Shown piece by piece: positions 42,779 through 52,125 of a stretch of 64,000 nucleotides of DNA. Origin of the DNA: Rhodanobacter panaciterrae (GTDB taxonomy: Bacteria > Pseudomonadota > Gammaproteobacteria > Xanthomonadales > Rhodanobacteraceae). Made by a program: the position numbers and the translations under genes. Position 1 is the stretch's first letter. The number at the start of each line of letters is the position of its first letter. Under the pieces are notes generated by a model. That model was given only the letters and a program-made list of their open reading frames with translations. It ran no database searches and was not told where the DNA came from. The DNA lies in the NCBI RefSeq assembly GCF_014651895.1, contig NZ_BMXT01000001.1:1054001-1118000 (forward strand). The letters are read 5' to 3'.

Positions 42779-43776
42779 AAGCCTTCATCATCGACCAGTA
42801 CAGCAAGAAGGATCCGATGCGGCTTAGCGAAATGCCAGAGCCCGAGCTTCGGGATGACGATGTGCTGATCGAGGTTCACGCCGCAGGCCTGAACCTGCTG
42901 GATTCCAAAATCAAAAGCGGCGAGTTCAAGCTGATCCTGCCGTACCGCATGCCGCTTGTGCTGGGCCATGACGTGGCCGGTGTCGTAACTCAAGTTGGAT
43001 CGCGAGTCCGGCAATTCAAAGTGGGCGACGAAGTCTATTCGCGGCCACCGGATCACCGCATCGGTACGTTTGCGCAATTCATTGCCGTGAATGAAAACGA
43101 TGTCGCGCCCAAGCCCAAGAACCTCACCATGGAAGAAGCGGCATCGATCCCGCTGGTCGGCTTGACGGTGTGGCAGGCCCTGGTTGAAAAAGCCAACCTG
43201 AAGAAGGGGCAGAAGATCTTCATCCAGGCAGGATCGGGCGGCGTCGGCACCTTGGCCATTCAGTTGGCCAAACATATCGGGGCCACGGTAGCCACCACCA
43301 CGAGCAGCGCCAACACTGACTTGGTGAAGAGCCTCGGGGCAGACATCGTCATCGACTACAAGAAAGACGATTTCGAGAAAGTGCTGCAGAACTACGATGT
43401 AGTTCTGAATAGCCAGGATGCGGCGGCGCTGGAGAAATCCCTGCGCGTGCTGAAGCCAGGCGGGACGCTCGTCTCGATTTCCGGGCCGCCTGATCCCGAA
43501 TTCGCCAAAGCAAGCGGAGCGCCGTGGTTTGTGAGGCTCATTGTCCGGCTACTGAGTGCCGGAGTCATGAAAAGGGCGGTCCGACGCGATCTGAAGTATT
43601 CGTTCCTCTTCATGCGGGCTGATGGACATCAGCTGCGCGAGATCGCCCGACTCATCGAGGCAGGGGCCATCCGCCCGGTGATTGATCGCGTCTTTCCATT
43701 CGAGTCAGCCAACGAAGCCCTGAGGTACATTGAAGCAGGCCGCGCGAGGGGCAAAGTCGTCATCAAGATCAAGTGA
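42775..43776 (+). CDS. MDR-family NADP-dependent alcohol dehydrogenase/quinone oxidoreductase
   Basis: Medium-chain dehydrogenase (333 aa) of the zinc-free quinone-oxidoreductase type. Motifs seen: the GroES-like front (AAGLNLLDSKIKSGEFKL, LGHDVAGVVTQVG) and the NADPH fold (QAGSGGVGTLAIQLAKHIGA). The ATG overlaps the SDR stop (ATGA), so the two enzymes are translated together and may act on the same reactive carbonyl or quinone. Substrate unknown. Confidence 0.88.
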   Translation: MKAFIIDQYSKKDPMRLSEMPEPELRDDDVLIEVHAAGLNLLDSKIKSGEFKLILPYRMPLVLGHDVAGVVTQVGSRVRQFKVGDEVYSRPPDHRIGTFAQFIAVNENDVAPKPKNLTMEEAASIPLVGLTVWQALVEKANLKKGQKIFIQAGSGGVGTLAIQLAKHIGATVATTTSSANTDLVKSLGADIVIDYKKDDFEKVLQNYDVVLNSQDAAALEKSLRVLKPGGTLVSISGPPDPEFAKASGAPWFVRLIVRLLSAGVMKRAVRRDLKYSFLFMRADGHQLREIARLIEAGAIRPVIDRVFPFESANEALRYIEAGRARGKVVIKIK

Positions 43777-43820
43777 GTCCGGTGTCCGCGCGCGGGATCT
43801 CCGAAGTGGATCCGACCCCG

Positions 43821-44873
43821 TCAGCGATCCTCCGATCCAGCACGGCTCTCCTTCAGAAGTCCGAGCTGCAGCAGGCTTTCAGCGGTGGCGACGATCGCCT
43901 CTTCGCTCGAACGCGGGGCCCAGCCGAGCACGCGTTGGGCTTTTTCGCTGGTGGCGTTCTTCGGCTTGCCGAGTTCGGGAAGGATCTGTTTGACCGCCGG
44001 GTCGCGCAGCGCGGCGAGGCGTACCAGCCAGTTCGGCAATTGCCGCGTCGGCACCCGTCTGGCCGATGCGCCCATGCGGTTCTTCAAGATCATGGCGATG
44101 TCGCGGATCGAGAGGAAATCGCCAGCGACGGCGAGGAATCGCTCGCCCTTCGCAGCGGGATCGGTCATGGCGCGAATGTGCAGGTCGGCGACGTCACGCA
44201 CATCGACGGCACCGAAGCTGAGCTGCGGGCAGCCGGGCATAGCGCCATCCATCAGTCGCTGCACCAGCAGGATCGAGGTCGAATAATCCGGTCCGAGCAC
44301 CGGGCCGAACACGCCGACCGGATTGACCACGGCAAGCTCGAGGCTGCCGCCTTCGTTGGCGATGAAATCCCAGGCTGCGCGCTCAGCCAGGGTCTTCGAT
44401 TTCGCGTAGGGCTGCACGTCTTCGCCGGCGGGATCGGTCCAGTTGCTTTCGTTGAACGGCGTCTGCTGCACGTCCTGCCCATAACCGATCGCCGCGAACG
44501 AGGAGGTCAGCACCACGCGCTTGACGTAGGCATCGCGCGCGGCGCGCAGGACCCGCAGCGCACCTTCGCGTGCTGGCACGATCAATTCATCCTCGTGTTT
44601 GGGCAGGGTGGGAGGAAACGGTGACGCGATGTGCAGCACGTATTCGCAGCCAGCAACGGCTTGCGGCCAACCTTCGTCGCTCTCGAGATCGGCGACCACG
44701 AACGAGAGCCGCTCGGTCGATTCGGCGCCACCTTGCTTCAGCATCGCGCGCACGTCGTCTTCGCGCTTCAGGCTGCGCACCGTGGTACGTACCAGGTGGC
44801 CCGCAGCCAGCAGCTGCAGGATGGCCTGGCTGCCGATGAAGCCTGATCCGCCGGTTACCAGAACGGTGCTCAT
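43821..44873 (-). CDS. NAD-dependent epimerase/dihydroflavonol-reductase-type SDR
   Basis: Extended SDR (350 aa): VTGGSGFIGSQAILQLL at the front, LHIASPFPP, catalytic YxxxK (YAKSK) and VVNPVGVFGPVLG. The arrangement matches aldehyde or dihydroflavonol-4-reductase-like enzymes. Start at 44873 gives the proper N-terminus; the frame continues upstream without protein character. It converges on the MDR gene, with 44 bases between stops. The natural substrate cannot be deduced. Confidence 0.88.
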   Translation of the reverse strand: MSTVLVTGGSGFIGSQAILQLLAAGHLVRTTVRSLKREDDVRAMLKQGGAESTERLSFVVADLESDEGWPQAVAGCEYVLHIASPFPPTLPKHEDELIVPAREGALRVLRAARDAYVKRVVLTSSFAAIGYGQDVQQTPFNESNWTDPAGEDVQPYAKSKTLAERAAWDFIANEGGSLELAVVNPVGVFGPVLGPDYSTSILLVQRLMDGAMPGCPQLSFGAVDVRDVADLHIRAMTDPAAKGERFLAVAGDFLSIRDIAMILKNRMGASARRVPTRQLPNWLVRLAALRDPAVKQILPELGKPKNATSEKAQRVLGWAPRSSEEAIVATAESLLQLGLLKESRAGSEDR

Positions 44874-45042
44874 GGTGATTCCTGTGGTTGGATGCGTGAA
44901 AAACAAAAGGGGTGACGTCAGTCCGTCATAGTAGACGTCTTCCGACCCAGGGACAGATTGCACCTTGGCGAGCCAGATTGCGTCCTCCATGACGCCGGAC
45001 CGATACCATAGTGGTCCCGCATTCCTTCGGCCAGGCACCCAC

Positions 45043-46248
45043 ATGTCTTCAAAGATATACATCCGCCTGTTCACCGCCGCACTTTGCCTGACCCTCTCGC
45101 TGCCGTTGGCCGCCGACGAGCAGCACGCTCCGACCATCGGTGAGCAACGTGAAGCTGTGCTGTTCTGGCCGCAGGCACAGCGCGAGGCGCAATTCCGGCA
45201 GATGTACAAGCTGTTTCCCAGCGACCACGCCGCACACGGTGCGCATGTGCGCGCGCTGCCGCAGGGCAAGCCGCTGGTACTGGACGGGAAGGGCACGTCG
45301 GGGTTGTTGGCCAGCTATATGGATCAGCATCACCTTGCCGGCGTGATGGTGCTGCAAGGCGGGCGTGTCCGCTTGCAGCGTTATGCGCTGGGCTTCGCAC
45401 CGGAGCAGCACTGGGAGTCGTTCTCGGTGGCGAAGTCGGTCACTTCCGTCTTGCTGGGAGTTGCCTTGCAGCGGGGTGACATCCACAGCATGGACGACAC
45501 GCTGGGTACCTACATCCCGGAGTTGCGCGACAGCGCCTACGCCAAGGTCACGGTGCAGCAGTTGTTGACGATGACGTCCGGCGTGCACTGGAACGAGGAC
45601 TATGCGGACGCCAAGTCGGATGTGGCGCAAATGTATCTGCATGCCTGCGTCGACGGTCAGGCGCATGTGCTGTCGTACCTGAAGAAACAGCCGCGGCAAT
45701 GGCAGGCCGGCACGCACTGGAACTACAACACCGCGGAAACCGATCTGCTCGGCATCCTGGTGCAGCGTGCCACGCACCGTTCGCTGGCCGCCTATCTGTC
45801 GCAGACGATCTGGCAGCCCTACGGCATGGCCGCCGATGCGTACTGGATCAAGGACGAATGCGATGGCACAGACACCGGCGGCAGCGGCCTGTCGGCGACC
45901 CTGGGCGACTACGCGCGGCTGGGGCAATTCATGCTCGACGGTGGTCGCATCGCGGGCAAGCCAGTGGTCGCCAAGGCGTGGCTTGAGGGTGCGATTCGCC
46001 ATCAGGAAAACGTCGACGATCCGGGCCGCGGCTACGGCTATCTGTGGTGGACGGACAAGGATGGCAGCTATGCCGCGATCGGCATCTTCGGCCAGATGGT
46101 CTACGTCGATCCCTCGCGCCAGCTGGTGATCGCCCAGGTGGGTGCGTGGCCGCATGCGACGTCCGACGAACTGGTTGCCGCGCGGTGGGCGTTCGTGGCG
46201 GCGGTCAAGCGTGCGGTGGATGCTGAGCGGGCGCCGTCGACGCATTGA
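45043..46248 (+). CDS. Exported serine hydrolase (class C beta-lactamase/esterase family)
   Basis: Protein of 401 aa with a signal peptide (1-24). The active-site serine is Ser128 in SVAK (SxxK), the Tyr motif is HWNYNTAE (YxN), and the C-terminal part GYGYLWWTDKDGSYAAIGIFGQ stands where class C enzymes have the KTG box. These are typical of beta-lactamase-family esterases and peptidases, not of dedicated AmpC enzymes, so antibiotic resistance should not be assumed. It is divergent from the epimerase gene. Confidence 0.88.
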   Translation: MSSKIYIRLFTAALCLTLSLPLAADEQHAPTIGEQREAVLFWPQAQREAQFRQMYKLFPSDHAAHGAHVRALPQGKPLVLDGKGTSGLLASYMDQHHLAGVMVLQGGRVRLQRYALGFAPEQHWESFSVAKSVTSVLLGVALQRGDIHSMDDTLGTYIPELRDSAYAKVTVQQLLTMTSGVHWNEDYADAKSDVAQMYLHACVDGQAHVLSYLKKQPRQWQAGTHWNYNTAETDLLGILVQRATHRSLAAYLSQTIWQPYGMAADAYWIKDECDGTDTGGSGLSATLGDYARLGQFMLDGGRIAGKPVVAKAWLEGAIRHQENVDDPGRGYGYLWWTDKDGSYAAIGIFGQMVYVDPSRQLVIAQVGAWPHATSDELVAARWAFVAAVKRAVDAERAPSTH

Positions 46249-46323
46249 AGGACGTTGCGTGCCAAAAGCAGCGTGACCGGAAGCCACGCATGCCTGGTGC
46301 GCGAGTTTTTCCCATCAAACGAA

Positions 46324-46354
46324 GAAGCCCGGCGCGATCAACGCGCCGGGCTTC
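46324..46354 (-). terminator. Terminator of the PepSY-like gene
   Basis: Perfect 13-bp stem GAAGCCCGGCGCG/CGCGCCGGGCTTC with a 5-base loop, 25 bases past the stop of the minus-strand gene at 46379. On the minus strand it is followed by TTCGTTTG, a modest T-rich tail. It may also insulate the convergent hydrolase gene. Confidence 0.75.
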
Positions 46355-46378
46355 CATGACCGTCAAAGACGCAACGAA

Positions 46379-46888
46379 TCAATCGCGCGACTTGGCCACC
46401 ACACTGCCATCGTCCGGATCGACCAGCAGATCGACGGTGTCGCCATGCGAAGTCTTGGCCTCAGCAGCCCAAAGACCGTCGTCGAACTTCACGTCCTTGA
46501 CGTTCTGGTAACCGGCCGTCGCCAGTTTGGCGCTGATCTCGTCCTTGTTGAGTTTGGACGGTGCATCGGCTGGATACACCTTGCCGTTGACCGGCCCGAC
46601 CGCGAGCTCGACCCACTGCTTGTTGCCACCACGGGCCTTGCTTCGCCACACGCCATCCTTGAATTTCAGGCCCTTCACTTCCTTGTAGCCGGCGTTGGCG
46701 ATCGCGGTCTTGACCGCATCCTCGGTCGAACCGTCCTGGGGCGGCTGGACCGGCCACGACGTGGTGGTCACTGTGGTGCTGCTGTGCGTGGTAATGGTCC
46801 CCGGCGGGGCCGTGGCAGGCATGTTCTGCGCGAGGGCGGCGCCGCAAACCGACAGTCCAATCAACAGAGGAAGCATGCGCTTGATCAT
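46379..46888 (-). CDS. Exported protein with two PepSY-like repeats
   Basis: Periplasmic protein (169 aa). Residues 1-21 are a signal peptide (LLIGLSVCGAALAQ). A Thr-rich linker (HSSTTVTTTSW) leads to two homologous modules, one from DAVKTAIANAGYKEVKGLKF and one from DEISAKLATAGYQNVKDVKF. Each ends in a glycine turn (PVNGKVYP; PDDGSVVA). This resembles tandem PepSY-type domains. GGAG lies at a good distance from the start at 46888. Function unknown; inhibition or binding of peptides is a family-level guess. Confidence 0.75.
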   Translation of the reverse strand: MIKRMLPLLIGLSVCGAALAQNMPATAPPGTITTHSSTTVTTTSWPVQPPQDGSTEDAVKTAIANAGYKEVKGLKFKDGVWRSKARGGNKQWVELAVGPVNGKVYPADAPSKLNKDEISAKLATAGYQNVKDVKFDDGLWAAEAKTSHGDTVDLLVDPDDGSVVAKSRD

Positions 46889-47204
46889 GGGGGGAACTCC
46901 TTGGTGGCTGAAACGAAACGGTATGGCCAGCTTGCGCAGGCGTCGTTCCGAAGCAGGGGTCTGCGGATGACACTCAGCGCCGACTCCTGCAGTCAGCATG
47001 GGACCATCGCGTTCAGGACGACGGCGTGAAAGTGCGCGTGACTTTCGGGTGAAAGCAGAGGCGGGGTTCAGGTATGTCGAAACGGCGTTCGATCTGTCCC
47101 TCGACCGGGAGATGGCTCAACCCTCCCATTTCTCCCACGTTCGGACGAGGGCAACCCCGGCGTGGTCAGCACCGTGAACCTGGCAAGGGCGCCTGGCTAT
47201 CAGA
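46889..47204. other. Intergenic stretch without a recognisable gene
   Basis: 316 bases between the PepSY-like gene and the truncated regulator. No frame shows protein character on either strand. It may include decayed 3' sequence of the regulator, but no homologous residues can be picked out. Confidence 0.5.
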
Positions 47205-47567
47205 TCAGTTCGCATTGAGTGATGGCAGCGCAGGGCTGTGCGCTGGCCCGAGATCGACATCATGCCGGTCAGTCAGCGGTGTGCTTTGGCGGGGTACTCG
47301 TAACGCGCGGCGTAACTGGACGACGAGGCGATTGAGCGTTGCCTGGGTGACATGGGCATGGCCCCAGACCGCATCGAGCAGTTGGTCGCGGCTGAGCATC
47401 TGGTCCGGATGGGCCAGAAGTTCGAGTAGCACGGCGAACGCCTTGGGCTCGAGACCGACTTCCGTCCCTGCGCGGGTCAAACGATGCGCACCGGCATCCA
47501 CCTGCACGTCGGCGAAGGAGAACACGCCGGCGGGCGCCGCATGTCCTGAAGGTTTGCCGGTCCCCAT
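47205..47567 (-). pseudogene. Truncated OmpR/CadC-type winged-helix regulator
   Basis: Frame of 120 aa containing a winged-helix DNA-binding domain: FSFADVQVDAGAHRLTRAGT, LEPKAFAVLLELLAHPDQML and DAVWGHAHVTQATLNRLVVQ. Such domains normally end in a VHGxGYRF strand and continue into a long sensor domain. Here, after LRRALRVP, the sequence becomes unlike the family (QSTPLTDRHDVDLGPAHSP) and soon stops. I read this as a regulator that lost its C-terminal half by frameshift or deletion. It is divergent from an exported-protein gene. Confidence 0.55.
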
Positions 47568-47743
47568 TCCCGGATTATCACACCGATCAGTATCGTCAGC
47601 TCAAGCGGTTTTGGCGCGACTTCTCATCATTTCCCTATCGCGCCCTCATGATTCCTGGTTCGCTGAATAGCATTCTCCACAGCGAGCCGCTGCAGGGCAG
47701 GGAAAGCCAGCGACGGGTCATCCATCCCAAAAGGAGATTTGTC

Positions 47744-48373
47744 ATGAATACCCGTCTGCAAACAGCTATCGTCATCGCTGCGTTGGGAGTGTCCGCCACC
47801 GGGCTTTCCACCAAGGCGGATGCCTGCAGCATCTCCGGCTACAACGTGCCGAGCTCGCTCCATTGGTCGTTGCCACACACCTTGTCGAACAGCGTGGAAG
47901 CGGCGGTAGTGGAGGCCTCGGCGGCCAGCGGTGCCTCGCCGGCCGCCAATAGTGCTGTGGCAAGTGCCGTGAACCCGCTGCAGCTGCTCGAGCCAATCAC
48001 CGGCTTGTGGCAATTCACGTTCACGGCGAAGAACGGCGCACCAGTGGATGCGGGCTTCGTGACTTGGCATGCCGACGGCACCGAAATCATGAATTCCGGA
48101 AAGCCGCCGCCGACCAGCAACTTCTGCATGGGGGTTTACCGTCACACCAGTGTCTATGGCTACAAGCTCAATCACTACGCACTGGGCTGGGACGCCACCG
48201 GGACGGTCTTCCTCGGGCCGGCCAGTATCCGCGAACAGATTCAACTGGATCGCGGCGGCAACACCTACTCGGGCACCTTCTCGATCACCCAGTTTGCGCA
48301 GGACGGCACGACGGTGACGCAATATGTCGCTGGTACCGTCGCGGCGAAGCGCCTGACACCTGACACGAACTGA
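47744..48373 (+). CDS. Exported protein of unknown function, beta-rich
   Basis: Protein of 209 aa. Signal peptide at 1-26 (IVIAALGVSATGLSTKADA). The mature part has an Ala/Ser-rich segment (about 50-78), then a beta-rich domain starting LEPITGLWQFTFTAKNGAPV and running to FSITQFAQDGTTVTQYVAGT. The alternation suggests a small barrel or lipocalin-like fold; I do not recognise the family firmly. AAGGAGATTTG gives a strong ribosome site at 47744. The 187 bases after it contain no gene. Confidence 0.7.
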   Translation: MNTRLQTAIVIAALGVSATGLSTKADACSISGYNVPSSLHWSLPHTLSNSVEAAVVEASAASGASPAANSAVASAVNPLQLLEPITGLWQFTFTAKNGAPVDAGFVTWHADGTEIMNSGKPPPTSNFCMGVYRHTSVYGYKLNHYALGWDATGTVFLGPASIREQIQLDRGGNTYSGTFSITQFAQDGTTVTQYVAGTVAAKRLTPDTN

Positions 48374-48560
48374 GTGCGCGGCTATCTATCCGCAGGATCG
48401 GTTCGGTCTAGTGGCAGGGACGGTGGCGAGGACGGCGAATGGATATCGCCGTCCTCGCCCGATAGTGAGAATGGACGAGCCCGTCGCCCTCCATCGCGAA
48501 AAGGGATCGCGGTGCACCAGGCACCGCCCCGGCCATGTCGGCAATCAGTTTGTCGTCCCC

Positions 48561-50333
48561 TCAGGCCACGAACTGCAACCGCGCCAGCTCCGCATACAGG
48601 CCGCCTTCGGCCAGCAGGCTCTCGTGCGTGCCTTGCGCCACGATGCGGCCGCCGTCCATCACCACGATGCGATCGGCACGCTGCACGGTGGCAAGGCGGT
48701 GGGCAATGACCAGGGTGGTGCGACCTTTTTCCAGCCGTTCCAGCGCTTGCTGGATCGCGGCTTCGGACTGCGCATCGAGTGATGAGGTGGCTTCGTCGAG
48801 CAACAGCAGTGGTGCGTCGCGCAGGATCGCGCGGGCGATCGCGATGCGCTGGCGCTGGCCGCCGGACAGGCGCACGCCACGTTCGCCGAGTTCCGCATCG
48901 TAGCCGTCGTTCAGTGCGCTGATGAAGTCGTGCGCTTCGGCGGCGCGGGCGGCTTCGCGCACTTCCTCGTCGCTGGCGTCTTGCCGGCCGAAGCGGATGT
49001 TGTCGGCGGCGCTGCCAGCGAAGATCACGGTTTCCTGTGGCACCAGCGCGATCGCGCCGCGCAGGTCGGCCAGGGTCGTCGCGCGCAGGTCGATGCCGTC
49101 GATGGTGATGCGGCCGCTCTGTGGATCGTAGAAGCGCAGCAGCATCGCAAACACCGTGCTCTTGCCGGCGCCCGACGGGCCGACCAGAGCGACGGTTTCG
49201 CCGGGCTGGATGTCCAGTGTGAAGTCGAGCAGGGCCGCGGTATCGGGACGCGTCGGATAGTGGAAGGTCACGTCGTCGAAACACAATGCGCCGTGCATGG
49301 GACGCGGCAAGGCTGTCGGCTGGGCTGGATCGGTGATCTCCGCGCGTTCGGCCAGCAGTTCACCGATACGCTCCATCGCGCCCGCGGCGCGCAGCACGTC
49401 GCCCCATACTTCGGACAGGCCGGCCACCGAGCCAGCGGCGAACACCGCGTACAGCACGAACTGGCCCAGCACGCCGGCATCCAGCGTGCCGGCCAATACG
49501 TGACGGGCACCAGCCCACAGCACCAGCGTGATCGCGCCGAACACCAGCACGATCACCGCCATGGTCAGCAGCGAGCGCATGCCGATGCGCCGGCGCGCGG
49601 TGGCCAGCGCGCGCATGATCGCGCTGCCGTAGCGGGTGCTCTCGATGTCCTCGCGCGCATACGCCTTGACCGCGGTGGACGCGTTGAGCGTCTCGTTGGC
49701 AATCGCCGCGGCATCGGCCAGGCGATCTTGGCTGGCGCGCGACAGCTTCTGTACGCGACGACCGAACACCAGGATCGGCAGCATCACCGCTGGAATCACC
49801 AGCGCGGTGAGACCGGCCAGCGACGGTGCGGTCCATACCATCGCCACTGCCGCGCCGATCAGCATCACCGCACTGCGCAGCGCGACCGAGACGCCGGAGC
49901 CGATCAGCGCCTGCACCACTTCGGTATCGGCACTGAGACGCGACAGCAGTTCGCCCACGCGACTCTTCTCGAAGAAGCCGACGTCGAGCCGGATCACCTG
50001 CGAGTAGAGCGTCTGGCGCAGCGAGGCGAGCGCACGCTCGCTCAGCAAGGTGATGCAGAAGTAGCGTGCGGCGGTGGCGAACGCGAGCACCAGCGCCACG
50101 CCGAACAGCGCGATGAAGGTCTGGTTGATCACCGCCTGGCTGGAATGGCCGAAGCCCTGGTCGATGATGTGGCGGAACGCCATTGGCAACACCAACGAGG
50201 CGCCGGACGACATGGCTAGGAAAATCAGCCAGCCGATCGCCAGCGCACGATGCGGTTTCAGGAAGGGCCAGAGTTCGCGCAACGCGCCGATACGGCGGAT
50301 GGGGCGGGTCGTGTCGCTGGTGGCGTCGCTCAT
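48561..50333 (-). CDS. ABC exporter, fused membrane and ATPase domains (MsbA-like)
   Basis: Half-transporter (590 aa) of the ABCB/lipid A-exporter-like type that works as a homodimer. The N-terminal half has six membrane helices (from LAIGWLIFLAMSSGASLVLP). The ATPase has Walker A (GPSGAGKS), the Q-loop, signature LSGGQRQRIAIA and Walker B with catalytic Glu (LLLLDEATSSLD). The substrate is unknown: the sequence differs from typical MsbA, and no lpxK or lipid A gene is beside it. The gene ends near the convergent exported-protein gene. Confidence 0.9.
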   Translation of the reverse strand: MSDATSDTTRPIRRIGALRELWPFLKPHRALAIGWLIFLAMSSGASLVLPMAFRHIIDQGFGHSSQAVINQTFIALFGVALVLAFATAARYFCITLLSERALASLRQTLYSQVIRLDVGFFEKSRVGELLSRLSADTEVVQALIGSGVSVALRSAVMLIGAAVAMVWTAPSLAGLTALVIPAVMLPILVFGRRVQKLSRASQDRLADAAAIANETLNASTAVKAYAREDIESTRYGSAIMRALATARRRIGMRSLLTMAVIVLVFGAITLVLWAGARHVLAGTLDAGVLGQFVLYAVFAAGSVAGLSEVWGDVLRAAGAMERIGELLAERAEITDPAQPTALPRPMHGALCFDDVTFHYPTRPDTAALLDFTLDIQPGETVALVGPSGAGKSTVFAMLLRFYDPQSGRITIDGIDLRATTLADLRGAIALVPQETVIFAGSAADNIRFGRQDASDEEVREAARAAEAHDFISALNDGYDAELGERGVRLSGGQRQRIAIARAILRDAPLLLLDEATSSLDAQSEAAIQQALERLEKGRTTLVIAHRLATVQRADRIVVMDGGRIVAQGTHESLLAEGGLYAELARLQFVA

Positions 50334-50440
50334 GGGCTCTCGCAGGGTGGGTCGCAGGTGGCACGGGCCCGCGCGCGGGCAATGCCATTCAAGGTGGGGC
50401 GTGCGGTGGCCGATTCAATCCTTGCGGCAGATCGGCAGAC

Positions 50441-51037
50441 TCAATCCAGGCGTTTCGCGGCGCTGCGTCCGCGGCTGATGTCGCTGATTCGTAGCTGAGC
50501 TTCGGCCACGAGGCTGTCCGGCACGCGCAGTTGCAGATCCACGCCATCGGTGCCGAACACTTCCTGTTCGACCTCGGCCTGCAAGTCCTTCAGACGCGCC
50601 TTGAGCAGGGCCAGTTCGGCGAAATCGCAACGTACGCCGAGCCGCGTCATCGCCACGATCGGCACGCGTTCGGCGCGGCGCAGGCATTCGGCGGCGGTGC
50701 CGCCGTAGGCGCGCACCAAGCCGCCGGCGCCGAGCTTGATGCCACCGTACCAGCGCGTCACCACCACGGCGACACGATCCATTTCCTGCCCCTCGATCGC
50801 CTGCAGAATCGGTCGCCCGGCGGTGCCGCCGGGTTCGCCATCGTCGTTGAAGCGGTAGTCCTGGCCGATGCGGTAGGCCCAGCAATTGTGTGTGGCGGCG
50901 GGCTCGCTCACATCACGCACGAACGCCAGCGCCTGCTCGGGCGAATTCACCGGTGCGGCCAGTGCGAGAAAACGGCTCTTCTTGATCTCTTCCTGATGAC
51001 GGCACGGCTGGGCCAGCGTGAACAACGCTCCGCTCAT
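50441..51037 (-). CDS. IMPACT/YigZ-family protein
   Basis: Protein of 198 aa with the IMPACT fold: IKKSRFLALAAPV, the strongly conserved GEPGGTAGRPILQAIEGQ, and VVVTRWYGGIKLGAGGLVRAY. Bacterial members (YigZ) are highly conserved but of uncertain role; the eukaryotic relatives regulate the GCN2 pathway. The C-terminal region is the usual DUF1949-type part. ATG 51037 overlaps the stop of the anti-sigma gene (four bases), so this gene is the last in the ECF operon. Confidence 0.92.
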   Translation of the reverse strand: MSGALFTLAQPCRHQEEIKKSRFLALAAPVNSPEQALAFVRDVSEPAATHNCWAYRIGQDYRFNDDGEPGGTAGRPILQAIEGQEMDRVAVVVTRWYGGIKLGAGGLVRAYGGTAAECLRRAERVPIVAMTRLGVRCDFAELALLKARLKDLQAEVEQEVFGTDGVDLQLRVPDSLVAEAQLRISDISRGRSAAKRLD

Positions 51038-52125
51038 GGCTTGCGCAGTCGTGCCTGGAGATCCAGCGGAAGATCCCACCGCGGGTGCGCGAGGTGGTAG
51101 GCAGTCAGGCGCTGCTGCGCTTCGTCATCATGGCCTAGCGCGAACAACTGGCGGATCTTGTCCAGTTCCTGCGCTGGCGTATCGCTGGGGTAGGAGGTGG
51201 TGTCCATATTGGCAACGGGCGTGAATGGTGTCGGTGCCACCGGCATCCTCGTCTGCACCCGGTGCGAAACGGGTGCGGCTTCGTTCGCGGTATTCGCGGC
51301 AGAATCGCCGGCGACTTGCGGCACTGTGGTTTGATCTGCAGGCGGAGCGGCTGGCGCCGGCGCGGCTGCCATCGTCGCGGGCATTTCCGGTGCAGCTTCG
51401 GCTACTGCGGGCTTGTCCGCGGCCGAGCTACTGGCTGTTTCCTGCAGCGCCACGGGAGGTGCAGCGGGCGCAGCCACGGCGGCCGGGGCGTACTGGCTCA
51501 GGCCGCCGATCACCTTGGCTTTGCTGGAGGCGCGTTCTGCAAGCTGCTCAGGCGCGGCCTGGCGCAATGCATTGGTTGCTGGCGTGCGCAATGGCGCGGC
51601 CAGCATTTCCGATGGCGGCTGTTTGGCTGGCTCCGGTGGCGTGGGCGGTGCGGGTTCCGCCGGCTGCATCGCTGCGGCAGGTGGTGTTGCAGATGCAGCT
51701 GCCTTGGCTTGCGCCGGTGCGGCGCTGTCCATCGCCGTGGGTGTCGATGTAGTCGGAGGCAATTCGCGCATGTGCCAGACGAGCCCGGCAGCGAGCACCA
51801 GGGTGGCTGCACTGCTTAGCGCGATCGGCCAGCGTGGCCTTCTCCTGCTGCCGTCCGCAGACGGTGACGCAACCGGCGGCGATGTGACGGGTTTCGGGTG
51901 CACCCAGTCGCCACGTTCGCGTTCGGCCTTCCTGCGCTCGCGCAGAACCGTGGGGCTTTCTTCATCGGGCGCCAGCGCCTGCGCTGCGGTGCGCAGCACG
52001 GCGGCATCCAGTGCCGGGCTCGGCTCGCTTTGCGGCAACTGCCGATACAGTGCGGCCAGCTCGGTTTCGCCGGGCAGCTTTTCGTCGGGCTCTGGTGGGC
52101 TTTGCGGTGGCAGTTGAGTAGTCAT
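51034..52125 (-). CDS. Membrane anti-sigma-like protein with Ala/Pro-rich periplasmic region
   Basis: Protein of 363 aa encoded directly after an ECF sigma factor. A cytoplasmic N-terminus (about 1-95) with ETELAALYRQLPQSEPSPAL resembles the short sigma-binding segments of xanthomonad anti-sigma factors. One hydrophobic helix (WPIALSSAATLVLAAGLVWH, about 100-120) follows. Then comes a long Ala/Pro-rich segment to about 290, and a compact C-terminus with LDKIRQLFALGHDDEAQQRL. No zinc-binding HxxxCxxC motif is seen. Both ends overlap neighbours by four bases (sigma gene, IMPACT gene). Role as anti-sigma is inferred from position. Confidence 0.65.
   Translation of the reverse strand: MTTQLPPQSPPEPDEKLPGETELAALYRQLPQSEPSPALDAAVLRTAAQALAPDEESPTVLRERRKAERERGDWVHPKPVTSPPVASPSADGSRRRPRWPIALSSAATLVLAAGLVWHMRELPPTTSTPTAMDSAAPAQAKAAASATPPAAAMQPAEPAPPTPPEPAKQPPSEMLAAPLRTPATNALRQAAPEQLAERASSKAKVIGGLSQYAPAAVAAPAAPPVALQETASSSAADKPAVAEAAPEMPATMAAAPAPAAPPADQTTVPQVAGDSAANTANEAAPVSHRVQTRMPVAPTPFTPVANMDTTSYPSDTPAQELDKIRQLFALGHDDEAQQRLTAYHLAHPRWDLPLDLQARLRKP

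Noticed and set aside
45043-46248. Serine hydrolase as an antibiotic-resistance beta-lactamase
   Set aside because: The SxxK and YxN motifs are shared with many esterases and peptidases; no KTG box or AmpC-like sequence supports resistance.
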